From an uncultured Eubacteriales bacterium (GTDB lineage Bacteria > Bacillota > Clostridia > Christensenellales > Borkfalkiaceae), in assembly GCA_900549005.1 (NCBI GenBank), contig URMT01000017.1, forward strand, positions 1 to 24,069: DNA of 24,069 nt, given 5' to 3'. A program made the position numbers and the translations under genes. Positions 7,632 to 14,633 of the stretch are shown piece after piece (the first letter of the stretch is position 1; each line of letters starts with the position of its first letter). The notes below the pieces were generated by a model. That model was given only the letters and a program-made list of their open reading frames with translations, was not told where the DNA came from and ran no database searches.

Positions 7632-7660
7632 ATTGTAGCATATCCGCACAAAAAAAACAA
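7632..7660 (-). promoter_or_regulatory. Sigma-A type promoter for asnS
   Basis: On the minus strand, -35 TTGTTT (7660-7655) is separated by 17 bases from -10 TACAAT (7637-7632), preceded by TGC as an extended -10. Predicted transcription starts near 7625, about 80 bases before asnS. The -10 sits inside a dyad ATATGC (7619-7624)/GCATAT (7638-7643), which could be an operator or chance A/T symmetry. Confidence 0.65.
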
Positions 7661-7661
7661 T

Positions 7662-7695
7662 AAAAATGCTCAAATTAGCTCATTTCTTTTTGAGC
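7662..7695 (-). terminator. Intrinsic terminator after recF-PHP-vanW
   Basis: On the minus strand, 31 bases after the vanW stop, GCTCAAA (7695-7689) pairs with TTTGAGC (7674-7668) across a 14-nt loop, followed by ATTTTTA (7667-7661). An alternative inner pairing GCTCA/TGAGC is also possible. It lies between vanW and the asnS promoter, where a terminator is expected. Confidence 0.55.
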
Positions 7696-7726
7696 GGTCA
7701 AACATTTTGCGGGCAGCGCGGTTCGG

Positions 7727-8914
7727 TCAGTTTTTTGCGGGCAGGTACCTGTCCTTTCTTATCAGCTTTGTCACGCTCTCTTCCCCGCGCGTTGCGGTGA
7801 GGTAACATTCGCTCTCCACCGCACCGTCCTCGCCGCCCGTCACGCGGGAATCGAGGGAATACTTCGTTCCGTCAGAAAGCCCGTAAATTTCGCAGCGAAC
7901 GTAATAAAGCCCCGTTAAAATGCGGATATATACGGGGCAATTGGTCACGTTGCGGAATTTAAGGTCGCTGTAAGTTCCGCTTACCATAGCATCGCGCGAT
8001 GGTCTTACGTAATTTACGGCAAGGCTGTGCGGATGATATTCGGTGACATCGAGCCCCGCGAGCAGGGCGGCGTTATACAGCGTGGTGCTTACCTGGCACA
8101 CACCTCCGCCCACGCCGTACACAAACCTGCCGTCCTCTATTATCTTTGCGCGCTGAAAACCGTTCTTCTGCGTTCTGGCGCCCACGCGGGCGTTGAAAGA
8201 AAAGGTTTTTCCCGCGCCGAGTATGCAGCCGCTTATTCTTTCGCCCGCAAGGCGTATGTTTAAAACGCGCGGGGAATTTTCGCAGTCAAAATAGGTGGTA
8301 AATACGGCAAGCCTGGCCGTGCGCTTTTTCACATATTCAATACTCCCCTTCGGGTAGGTATATTCCGCCTGCAAAAGCACTTCTTCAAATTCTTCGCCGT
8401 AGCGGCGCAGGGCGAGCGAACGCTCTATGCCGCTTTTGAGCGCCGCGCAGTCCACCGCCTTGCCGCGGCTGCCTTCGATATATTCGAACGGTTCGCCGTC
8501 GCCTCCGTTGAACACCGCCTCCGGCTCGCGCAGGGGCGCATATTCGGCGGCATATATGCCCGAAACAACCGCGTCTATGCCGTTTAAATACCAGCTTAAA
8601 TTCAATGCGTAATTGCCCGCGCGGACAGCCGAATACACCACGCGGCGGGCGTCGTCTTTAAAGGAAATTTCGGGATATGAATAGCTGTACACATTGCCGT
8701 CCGCACATATTTTAAGCTCCCTTGCCCGCAAATCGCGCAGAACGTCTTCCCTCACGCAGGCAACAGCCTGCTGACGCGTCATACCGCCCACGTCGACGCC
8801 GTTTACCGTAACCCCGCGCGGCACGCGCCGCGCCATTCCTCCGCAAAAAAATATGCCCGCGGCGAGCGCGGGCAACATTGCTGTAACAAATAAAAACTTA
8901 ACAAATCTTTTCAA
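7727..8914 (-). CDS. VanW family cell-envelope protein
   Basis: The VanW domain is named from vancomycin-resistance clusters, but most members are chromosomal and of unknown function. The N-terminus is an uncleaved signal or anchor (KRF then a hydrophobic stretch at 5-25), placing the rest outside the membrane. GVTVNGVDVGGMTRQQA (34-50) is the repeat type usually found before peptidoglycan-binding or VanW domains. The VanW domain covers about 205-335, with GAGKTFSFNARVG (233-245), GGGVCQVSTTLYNAAL (269-284) and HPHSLAVNYV. No vanA, vanH or vanX homologue is near, so this is not evidence of glycopeptide resistance. The start is TTG (8914-8912), overlapping the preceding TGA as TTGA, with SD GGAG 4 bases upstream. 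Last gene of the recF operon. Confidence 0.88.
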   Translation of the reverse strand: MKRFVKFLFVTAMLPALAAGIFFCGGMARRVPRGVTVNGVDVGGMTRQQAVACVREDVLRDLRARELKICADGNVYSYSYPEISFKDDARRVVYSAVRAGNYALNLSWYLNGIDAVVSGIYAAEYAPLREPEAVFNGGDGEPFEYIEGSRGKAVDCAALKSGIERSLALRRYGEEFEEVLLQAEYTYPKGSIEYVKKRTARLAVFTTYFDCENSPRVLNIRLAGERISGCILGAGKTFSFNARVGARTQKNGFQRAKIIEDGRFVYGVGGGVCQVSTTLYNAALLAGLDVTEYHPHSLAVNYVRPSRDAMVSGTYSDLKFRNVTNCPVYIRILTGLYYVRCEIYGLSDGTKYSLDSRVTGGEDGAVESECYLTATRGEESVTKLIRKDRYLPAKN

Positions 8915-9738
8915 CTTACTCCGAGGGCCTCCAACAACTCCTCCGAAGGGTAAAATTCGGGCGTGCCGACGGCGCGGCTGCCTTCGGCATAGTGGGTATC
9001 CGACCCGCCCGTGACCAGCAGGGAGTATCTGGCGGCCACCTCCTTGAAATATGCCGTCTCCCTTTCAGTATGCCCCGAATATACCGCTTCTATGCCGCGC
9101 AGCCCCTCATCTGCGAGCCGCCCGACGAGCGCGATTTTTTCGTCGTCGTTCAGCGTTATTCTGCCGGGGTGGGCGAGCGAAGCGAACCCGCCGCACTCGT
9201 TTATCGTTTGAAGCGCGTATTCGGGCGAGGGCCTGCCGAGAGCGGAGTATGCCGGCCTCCCCGGGGCGAGCATATCGGCGTAGAACGCCGACGGCGAAGG
9301 AGAATAGCCCTTGCGCGCCGCGGCGCGGGCGATATACATTGTGTGCACGGGCGATTTTTCGCACCTGCGTTCGCGCAGAACCTCGTCGAACGAGAGCGAC
9401 ATACCCCGCTTTTTGAGCTTTGCAAGAATTTCTGCCGTGCGCGCGAGCGCGCCGTCGCATACGAAGGAATAAAATTTTTTGAAGGCGGCGCAGCCGTCGT
9501 CTACGTTGTAACCGAGAATGTGCACCTTTACGTCGGTATAGGCAGAAATTTCCAGCCCGCGCACAAAGGCTACCCCGCGCGCCTTGCAGGCAAGCGCAAA
9601 CTCTTCGCACCCGTTCATATTGTCGTGGTCGGTGAGTGCGGCCAGACCCACGCCGTTCTTTACGCATAAATCGGCTATATCCTGCGGCGAAAGCAGTCCG
9701 TCGGAATAGTATGAGTGTGTGTGCAGGTCTGCCCTCAT
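8911..9738 (-). CDS. PHP-domain metal-dependent phosphoesterase (YciV/TrpH-like)
   Basis: PHP-fold hydrolase of the YciV/TrpH group, some members of which act on nucleoside 3',5'-bisphosphates or trim RNA 5' ends. The 275 residues match that group. Metal-binding motifs are DLHTHSYYSDG (4-14), TDHD (36-39), Glu-63 in GLEIS, His-73, His-190 in SLAHPGR, SGH (221-223) and SDTHY (246-250). The insertion between about 100 and 165 is also typical. The start overlaps the recF stop as ATGA and its stop overlaps the vanW TTG start as TTGA, so all three are probably translationally coupled. The link with recF suggests a role in nucleic-acid turnover, but this is inference. The exact substrate cannot be read from sequence. 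Confidence 0.88.
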   Translation of the reverse strand: MRADLHTHSYYSDGLLSPQDIADLCVKNGVGLAALTDHDNMNGCEEFALACKARGVAFVRGLEISAYTDVKVHILGYNVDDGCAAFKKFYSFVCDGALARTAEILAKLKKRGMSLSFDEVLRERRCEKSPVHTMYIARAAARKGYSPSPSAFYADMLAPGRPAYSALGRPSPEYALQTINECGGFASLAHPGRITLNDDEKIALVGRLADEGLRGIEAVYSGHTERETAYFKEVAARYSLLVTGGSDTHYAEGSRAVGTPEFYPSEELLEALGVS

Positions 9739-10820
9739 CGCTTTATTCTGCCCCCTTCTATGCGTATTTTGTTGGCCTGTCTGCCGTATAGAGCCCTTTC
9801 GGCGTGCGTGCAGGTGAGTATGGTCTGCATACCCTGCGCTCGCTCCACCAGCTTTTTGCGGCGGGGAAGGTCGAGCTCGCTCATAACGTCGTCGAGTATG
9901 AGCACGGGATATTCGCCCGAAAGCTGTTTGAAAATTTCCATTTCGGCGAGTTTTACCGAGAGCGCCGCCGTGCGCGTCTGCCCCTGCGAGGCAAAATTTT
10001 TGGCGTCCTGCCCGTTTATTATGAAGTCGAGGTCGTCGCGGTGCGGGCCGCAGCTAGTGTAGCCTAAACGCACGTCGCGGTCGTAATTTTTTTGCAGTTC
10101 TTCAAACAGCGCGTCTTTGAGCTCCTCGTCGTCGCCGACGTACTTCTTTTCCGGCCGAACTTCCAGCTTTTCGGCGCCGTCGGTCAGGCGAAAGTGTTCC
10201 TCCATCGCAATGGGCGCCAGGCGCGAGATGAAGTCCGTGCGGTGACGCACCACTATTGCGGCATACTTTGCAAGCTGTTCGTCCCAGACGGGCAAAGTGT
10301 CGTAAACCAGCCCTATATCCCTGTCCTTCAAAAGGTTGTTGCGCTGTTCCAGAATTTTGTTATAGCGCAAAAGCGCAGTATAGTAAGGCCTTGAAAGCTG
10401 GGATATGGAGATATTTAAAAATCTTCTGCGCTCGTCGGGGCCGTCCTGAATGAGGCGCAGTTCTGAGGGCGAAAAAAACACGCTGAACACGTTGCCCAAA
10501 AGGTCGGCGTTGCGCGCTATCTTGTTGCCGTTTACGCGCACTTCGCGCCCGTTTTCGTATATGCTGGCCGAGATGTTCACGTCGCCGTACCTGCCGCACG
10601 CGGTGGCAGAAATCTCTGCCCTGCTTTCGCCGTGCATAATAAGCTGCCTGTCCCTGCGGGCACGCGGAGATACGCCCGTGCAGAGGTAAAACACGGCCTC
10701 TGCGCAGTTGGTTTTGCCCTGCGCGTTCCTGCCGTACAGCACGTTGAGCCCCTCTGAAAAGGTGAAACTTTCGTCGGCGTAATTTCTGAAATTTTTGAGC
10801 GACAAATTTTTTATCTGCAT
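9735..10820 (-). CDS. recF: DNA replication/repair protein RecF
   Basis: SMC-like ATPase that helps RecO and RecR load RecA at gaps in DNA. The 361 residues from ATG 10820 match the family. N-terminal KNFRNY is followed by Walker A GRNAQGKT (30-37), FFSPSELRLIQDGP, the signature SQGQTRTAALSVKLAE and Walker B PVLILDDVMSELD near the C-terminus. I chose 10820 over an upstream start at 10898 because conserved RecF sequence begins at MQIKNLSLKNFRNY and the upstream 26 residues are unlike RecF. There is no strong SD. It is divergent from dnaA and heads an operon with a PHP phosphoesterase (ATGA overlap) and vanW. The usual partner dnaN is not in the window. Confidence 0.95.
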   Translation of the reverse strand: MQIKNLSLKNFRNYADESFTFSEGLNVLYGRNAQGKTNCAEAVFYLCTGVSPRARRDRQLIMHGESRAEISATACGRYGDVNISASIYENGREVRVNGNKIARNADLLGNVFSVFFSPSELRLIQDGPDERRRFLNISISQLSRPYYTALLRYNKILEQRNNLLKDRDIGLVYDTLPVWDEQLAKYAAIVVRHRTDFISRLAPIAMEEHFRLTDGAEKLEVRPEKKYVGDDEELKDALFEELQKNYDRDVRLGYTSCGPHRDDLDFIINGQDAKNFASQGQTRTAALSVKLAEMEIFKQLSGEYPVLILDDVMSELDLPRRKKLVERAQGMQTILTCTHAERALYGRQANKIRIEGGRIKR

Positions 10821-11011
10821 TTTTTTATCAAAACACTTTATTTTAACGGCGCGTTGTAGTATAATCTTTAAACAAGGTGCGCAAAAAAATTGCGCCAAAG
10901 GCGCAGAGCGCCGCCGTTTTTATGCGGCGCAGCCGCGCGCCTGCCCAAAATATTACAGCACTTATTATACCACATATTTTATAAAATTCAAAGGAACTTT
11001 AAGCAAAACTT
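10821..11011. promoter_or_regulatory. recF-dnaA divergent promoter region
   Basis: The 191-bp gap should hold both promoters. On the minus strand a good -10 TATACT (10863-10858) lies about 37 bases before recF; its -35 is poor (TTTTGC at 17 bases). The middle has GC-rich hairpins: GCGCAA/TTGCGC at 10880-10895 and GCGCCGC/GCGGCGC around 10909-10931. The dnaA-proximal part (about 10946-11005) is strongly A/T-rich and must carry the dnaA promoter, though no clear -35/-10 pair stands out. No DnaA-box cluster (TTATNCACA) is present, so an origin is not called here. Confidence 0.5.
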
Positions 11012-12364
11012 ATGGCAGCAAAGGGAAACTTCGATTTTTTGTTCAACCCTATAAAAGAGAAGATGCGCGATTTGATTTCGCCCATCAACTACACCACTTT
11101 CATCGAAAAGCTGGTGCCCGTTGACGTGGACGGAAGGTGCATTGTTTTAGAGGCGCCCAGCGAGGGGTTTGCCCGCTACATTACGGGCACGCTTGCCGAA
11201 AAGATGCGCGAGGCCATTGCCGAGGCAAACGTTGGCGTGGTCGACTTCCGCCTTAAAGTAGAAGGTTCCGACGAGTACGCATATAACGGCCCCGAAGAGG
11301 AGACGGCTTTCAGCGCGCCCGAAAATTTAGACCCTAAGTTTACCTTTGAAAGTTTTGTTGTAGGCCCCAACAGCGAATATGTTTACGCCGCCGCGCAGTC
11401 GGTGGCAAGCGACCCCGCGGGCACTTACAACCCCCTGTTCATCTACGGCGGCACGGGCCTGGGCAAAACCCACCTTATGCAGGCCATTGCCAATAAAATT
11501 GTGCGCGAAAAGCCCTATCTTAAAGTAATTTACGTAACCTGCGAACAGTTTGTCAACGAGATTATAGACACTATGTTCACAGGCCGCGGGGCAGACACGC
11601 GCGACAGGGGCAACAAGCTGCGCCAGCACTACCGCTCGGCAGACGTGCTGATTATTGACGACATTCAGTTCATCGAAAACAAGAAGGCCGTGCAGGAAGA
11701 ATTTTTCCACACCTTCAACGAGCTGGTTTCAAAGGGCAAGCAGATAGTAATTTCTTCTGACCACTCCCCCCCCGAGCTTGCGGCGCTGGAAGAGAGGCTT
11801 AAAACGCGCTTTTCGGGCGGGCTTTTGTTCGACATTCTGCCCCCAGACTACGAAACCAAGGTCGCCATTTTAAAGCGCAAGGCATTTGAAAAGAAGTGCG
11901 CCGTCCCCGACGACGTTTTGAACTTCCTTGCAAAGGACAGCGGCGACGACGTGCGCACGCTTGAAGGCAGACTTACCAAGGTAATTTTCGCCGCGCGCCT
12001 GCACGAAGTGCCCATAACCGTACAGCTTGCAAGAAGCGCACTCAGCGAGGCCGTGTCGGAAGGCGGCGCCGAAGAGATTACGCCCGAGACGGTGATTTCG
12101 GCAGTTACGTCGTTCTATCACCTTACCAAGGCCGACCTTACGGGCAAGAGCAAGAAAAAGGAAGTTGTAATTCCCCGCCAGATATGCTGCTATCTGATGT
12201 GCGAGCTGCTCTCCCTCCCCCTCGTATCCATAGGCAAGGAGCTTGGCGGAAGAGACCACACCACAATGCTCTATTCGCGCGACAAGGTAGAGGATATGTG
12301 CCGCACCAACGACCGCATTGCAAAGGACGTTGACGACATAAAAAATATTATACTCAAAAAGTAA
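11012..12364 (+). CDS. dnaA: Chromosomal replication initiator DnaA
   Basis: AAA+ ATPase that binds DnaA boxes and opens the replication origin. The 450 residues show domain I (about 8-80), a short linker, AAA+ domain III (about 108-330) with Walker A GGTGLGKT (146-153), Walker B LIIDD (213-217) and an Arg-containing LKTRFSGGL (263-271), and the DNA-binding domain IV with the signature GGRDHTTM (412-419). The ATG at 11012 is supported by domain I beginning at once (FNPIKEKM...), but the nearest SD-like AAAGGAA is about 15 bases away, which is long. Unlike most bacteria, dnaN and recF do not follow: recF is divergent upstream and mnmG follows on the same strand. A terminator candidate lies just after the stop. 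Confidence 0.97.
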   Translation: MAAKGNFDFLFNPIKEKMRDLISPINYTTFIEKLVPVDVDGRCIVLEAPSEGFARYITGTLAEKMREAIAEANVGVVDFRLKVEGSDEYAYNGPEEETAFSAPENLDPKFTFESFVVGPNSEYVYAAAQSVASDPAGTYNPLFIYGGTGLGKTHLMQAIANKIVREKPYLKVIYVTCEQFVNEIIDTMFTGRGADTRDRGNKLRQHYRSADVLIIDDIQFIENKKAVQEEFFHTFNELVSKGKQIVISSDHSPPELAALEERLKTRFSGGLLFDILPPDYETKVAILKRKAFEKKCAVPDDVLNFLAKDSGDDVRTLEGRLTKVIFAARLHEVPITVQLARSALSEAVSEGGAEEITPETVISAVTSFYHLTKADLTGKSKKKEVVIPRQICCYLMCELLSLPLVSIGKELGGRDHTTMLYSRDKVEDMCRTNDRIAKDVDDIKNIILKK

Positions 12365-12378
12365 AAAACGCAATAGGC

Positions 12379-12419
12379 GCGGGAATATGCCCGAACCAAT
12401 GCTCCCGCATCTCTTTTTT
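12379..12419 (+). terminator. Probable intrinsic terminator after dnaA
   Basis: GCGGGA (12379-12384) pairs with TCCCGC (12403-12408) across an 18-nt loop, followed by ATCTCTTTTTT. It starts 14 bases after the dnaA stop. The 6-bp stem is short, but the T-run is good. The loop contains the motif ATATGC...CAATGC discussed in the findings. Confidence 0.5.
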
Positions 12420-12495
12420 GCAAGGCAAAAACAAGCCGAGCGCCGCCCTTGAAGGCGGGCGGTCAAATACATTTTTTATTGAATACAGATAATTT

Positions 12496-12517
12496 ATGCC
12501 CGGGAGCTCTCGGGCAT
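12496..12517. repeat. 22-bp near-perfect palindrome at the mnmG start region
   Basis: The eleven bases ATGCCCGGGAG are followed directly by CTCTCGGGCAT, and the two halves pair at 10 of 11 positions with one G-T wobble. It ends 5 bases before the chosen mnmG ATG. The left half holds a GGGAG that resembles an SD, so folding would hide it. It could be an operator or a translational control hairpin. No T-run follows, so it is not a terminator. Confidence 0.6.
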
Positions 12518-12522
12518 TTAAA

Positions 12523-14385
12523 ATGGGAAATATGGCAAATCTGTTCACCGAAGGACAATTCGACGTAGTTGTTGTGGGCGCGGGGCACGCGGGCTGTGAA
12601 GCCGCCCTCGCCTGCGCAAGGACGGGGCTTAAAACGGCAATGCTCACGCTGAATCTTGACAGCATTGCCTTTATGGCGTGCAATCCGTCGATAGGCGGCA
12701 CTGCCAAGGGGCACCTGGTGCGCGAGATAGACGCACTGGGCGGCGAAATGGGCATAAATGCCGACAAGACCGCCTTGCAGATACGGATGCTCAACGTGGG
12801 CAAGGGCGCGGCGGTGCAGTCGCTGAGGTGCCAGTCGGATAAAAACGCCTACCACACCGAAATGAAGCGCACTCTTGAACACACGAAAAACCTGCGCATA
12901 ATTCAGGGCGAAGCGGCCGAAATACTCACCGAAGACGGAAAGGTGAGCGGCGTAAAGACGACCTACGGCGGGGTGCTTTGCTGCAAGGCGGCAATACTCG
13001 CCACGGGCGTATATTTGAACGCCGAAACGATTACCGGCGACGTAAAGAGAAGCAGCGGCCCCAACGGCTTTGCCCCCGCCACCGCGCTCACCAAAAACCT
13101 CATTGAACTCGGCTATAATGTGCGCCGCTTCAAGACGGGCACCCCCGCCCGACTCGACGGCAGGACGGTGGACTTTGAAAAGTGCGAAATTCAGTACGGC
13201 GACGACGACGTTTTACCATTTTCGTATATGACCGATGGCAAAATAGAGAACGAACTGCCCTGCTACCTCACCTACACCAACGCCGAAACGCATAAAATAA
13301 TTACCGACAACCTCGACCGTTCGCCCCTTTACAACGGCACGATACTTTCGACGGGGCCGCGCTACTGCCCCTCGATAGAGACCAAGGTGGTACGCTTTGC
13401 CGACAAGGAGAGGCACCAGCTGTTTTTGGAGCCCGAGGGCAGGGACACGCTGGAAGTTTACGTGCAGGGTATGTCGTCCTCCCTCCCGCACGACGTGCAG
13501 GTGAAGATGTACCGCTCGGTCGCGGGGCTGGAAAACTGCGACATAATGCGCTATGCCTACGCCATCGAATACGACTGCATAGACACGCTGGATATATACC
13601 CCACCCTGGAATTCAAAAAGGTTGAGGGGCTGTACACGGCGGGGCAGATAAACGGCACTTCGGGCTACGAAGAGGCGGCGGCGCAGGGACTTATGGCGGG
13701 ACTGAACGCCAGCCTTAAAATACGCGGAAAGGAGCCGCTTATTCTGCGCAGGGACGAAGCGTATATAGGCGTGATGATAGACGACCTTGTAACCAAGGGC
13801 ACGGACGAGCCCTACCGTATGATGACCTCGCGCGCGGAGCACAGGCTGGAAATACGGCAGGACAACGCCGACTTCCGCCTGACCGAAAAGGGGTATGCCT
13901 GCGGCCTTGTGACAGAGGAGCGCTATAAGCGCTATCTTGAAAGAAAGCAGGCCTTTAAAGACTGCCTGAGTGCGCTGGATACGCGCGTTCCCGCCGCAAA
14001 GGCCGATGAATTTTTGAAGTCCGCAAGGCTGGAAGGCACGGAAAAGCCCCTCACATATGCCGACTTTATCCGCCGCGGCGCCGCCTTGAAGGCCATTGAA
14101 AGCGCCTTCGGCAAGGTGAGCGAAAACGAGAGCGCGGCGCAGTCGGCAGAAATTTACGTGAAGTACGAAGGCTACCTTAAAAAGGGGCTTGAACAGATAG
14201 CGCGCGCGAGGAAGCTGGAAGAAAAGAAGCTGCCGCCCGACATCGATTATATGAACATAAGCGGACTGAGGTTGGAGGCGCGCGAAAAGCTGAGCGCCGT
14301 GCGGCCCGCCTCGCTCGGGCAGGCCTCGCGCATACCGGGCGTAAACCCCGCCGATATATCCGTTCTTATACTATATCTTAAATAA
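12523..14385 (+). CDS. mnmG: tRNA uridine-34 carboxymethylaminomethyl modification enzyme MnmG (GidA)
   Basis: FAD-dependent large subunit that, with MnmE, installs carboxymethylaminomethyl groups on wobble U34 of certain tRNAs. It has about 620 residues. N-terminal VVVVGAGHAGCEAALA is the FAD dinucleotide-binding motif. Family motifs follow: MACNPSIGGTAKGHLVREIDALGGEMG, GTPARLDGRTVDF, the substrate region near TGPRYCPSIE, and GQINGTSGYEEAAAQGLMAG. A helical C-terminal domain ends at PGVNPADISVL. Possible starts are 12496, 12523 and 12532. I prefer 12523 because 12496 lies inside a palindrome with no SD; 12532 is nearly as likely. In many Firmicutes mnmG pairs with mnmE near the origin; here it follows dnaA and mnmE is absent. 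Confidence 0.94.
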   Translation: MGNMANLFTEGQFDVVVVGAGHAGCEAALACARTGLKTAMLTLNLDSIAFMACNPSIGGTAKGHLVREIDALGGEMGINADKTALQIRMLNVGKGAAVQSLRCQSDKNAYHTEMKRTLEHTKNLRIIQGEAAEILTEDGKVSGVKTTYGGVLCCKAAILATGVYLNAETITGDVKRSSGPNGFAPATALTKNLIELGYNVRRFKTGTPARLDGRTVDFEKCEIQYGDDDVLPFSYMTDGKIENELPCYLTYTNAETHKIITDNLDRSPLYNGTILSTGPRYCPSIETKVVRFADKERHQLFLEPEGRDTLEVYVQGMSSSLPHDVQVKMYRSVAGLENCDIMRYAYAIEYDCIDTLDIYPTLEFKKVEGLYTAGQINGTSGYEEAAAQGLMAGLNASLKIRGKEPLILRRDEAYIGVMIDDLVTKGTDEPYRMMTSRAEHRLEIRQDNADFRLTEKGYACGLVTEERYKRYLERKQAFKDCLSALDTRVPAAKADEFLKSARLEGTEKPLTYADFIRRGAALKAIESAFGKVSENESAAQSAEIYVKYEGYLKKGLEQIARARKLEEKKLPPDIDYMNISGLRLEAREKLSAVRPASLGQASRIPGVNPADISVLILYLK

Positions 14386-14412
14386 TTTATGAATCAAGGT
14401 ACTGAATAAAGT

Positions 14413-14457
14413 GTGCCGCGGCGGGCAAAAAAGCCCGCCGCGGCACCCTTTTCATTT
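14413..14457 (+). terminator. Strong intrinsic terminator after mnmG
   Basis: The stem GTGCCGCGGCGGGC (14413-14426) pairs perfectly with GCCCGCCGCGGCAC (14433-14446) around a six-A loop, followed by CCTTTTCATTTT. It lies 28 bases after the mnmG stop and is convincing as a terminator. Confidence 0.85.
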
Positions 14458-14461
14458 TGCA

Positions 14462-14532
14462 GAAAAAGCGCATTGTATCGGGCATATATGCGGGGCAATC
14501 GGCGGAAGACAATATGCGGCGGGCGCTTTTTC
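14462..14532. repeat. Structured intergenic element between mnmG and spoIIE
   Basis: GAAAAAGCGC (14462-14471) and GCGCTTTTTC (14523-14532) form a perfect 10-bp inverted repeat enclosing 51 bases. Inside are CATATATGCGGGGCAATCG (14483-14501), nearly identical to 3973-3991, and a second ATATGC at 14512-14517. No open frame explains it. It sits between the mnmG terminator and spoIIE, so a small RNA or a palindromic repeat are both possible. Confidence 0.45.
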
Positions 14533-14633
14533 GCAACGATAAAATTTATGAAAAATCAGACTTAATTCATATTTCGCCAAATTAACTTAAAAGCGGGCAG
14601 AATGTGCGCTTTGCGCGACCTTAAAATTACGGT

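Noticed and set aside
7727..8914. Vancomycin-resistance determinant
   Set aside because: VanW-domain proteins are common chromosomal envelope proteins; no vanHAX or VanRS genes are nearby.
10821..10898. Upstream start giving a 387-residue RecF
   Set aside because: The extra 26 residues are Cys/Lys-rich, unlike RecF, and cover the promoter -10; conserved sequence starts at 10820.
10821..11011. Replication origin next to dnaA
   Set aside because: The gap has an A/T-rich tract, but I find no cluster of TTATNCACA. The nearest, TTATACCACA at about 10967, has an extra base. Without skew or several boxes the call is unsupported.
14573..14579. Spo0A box before spoIIE
   Set aside because: TTCGCCA differs from the TTCGACA core by one base and is not placed by a clear promoter, so chance is likely.
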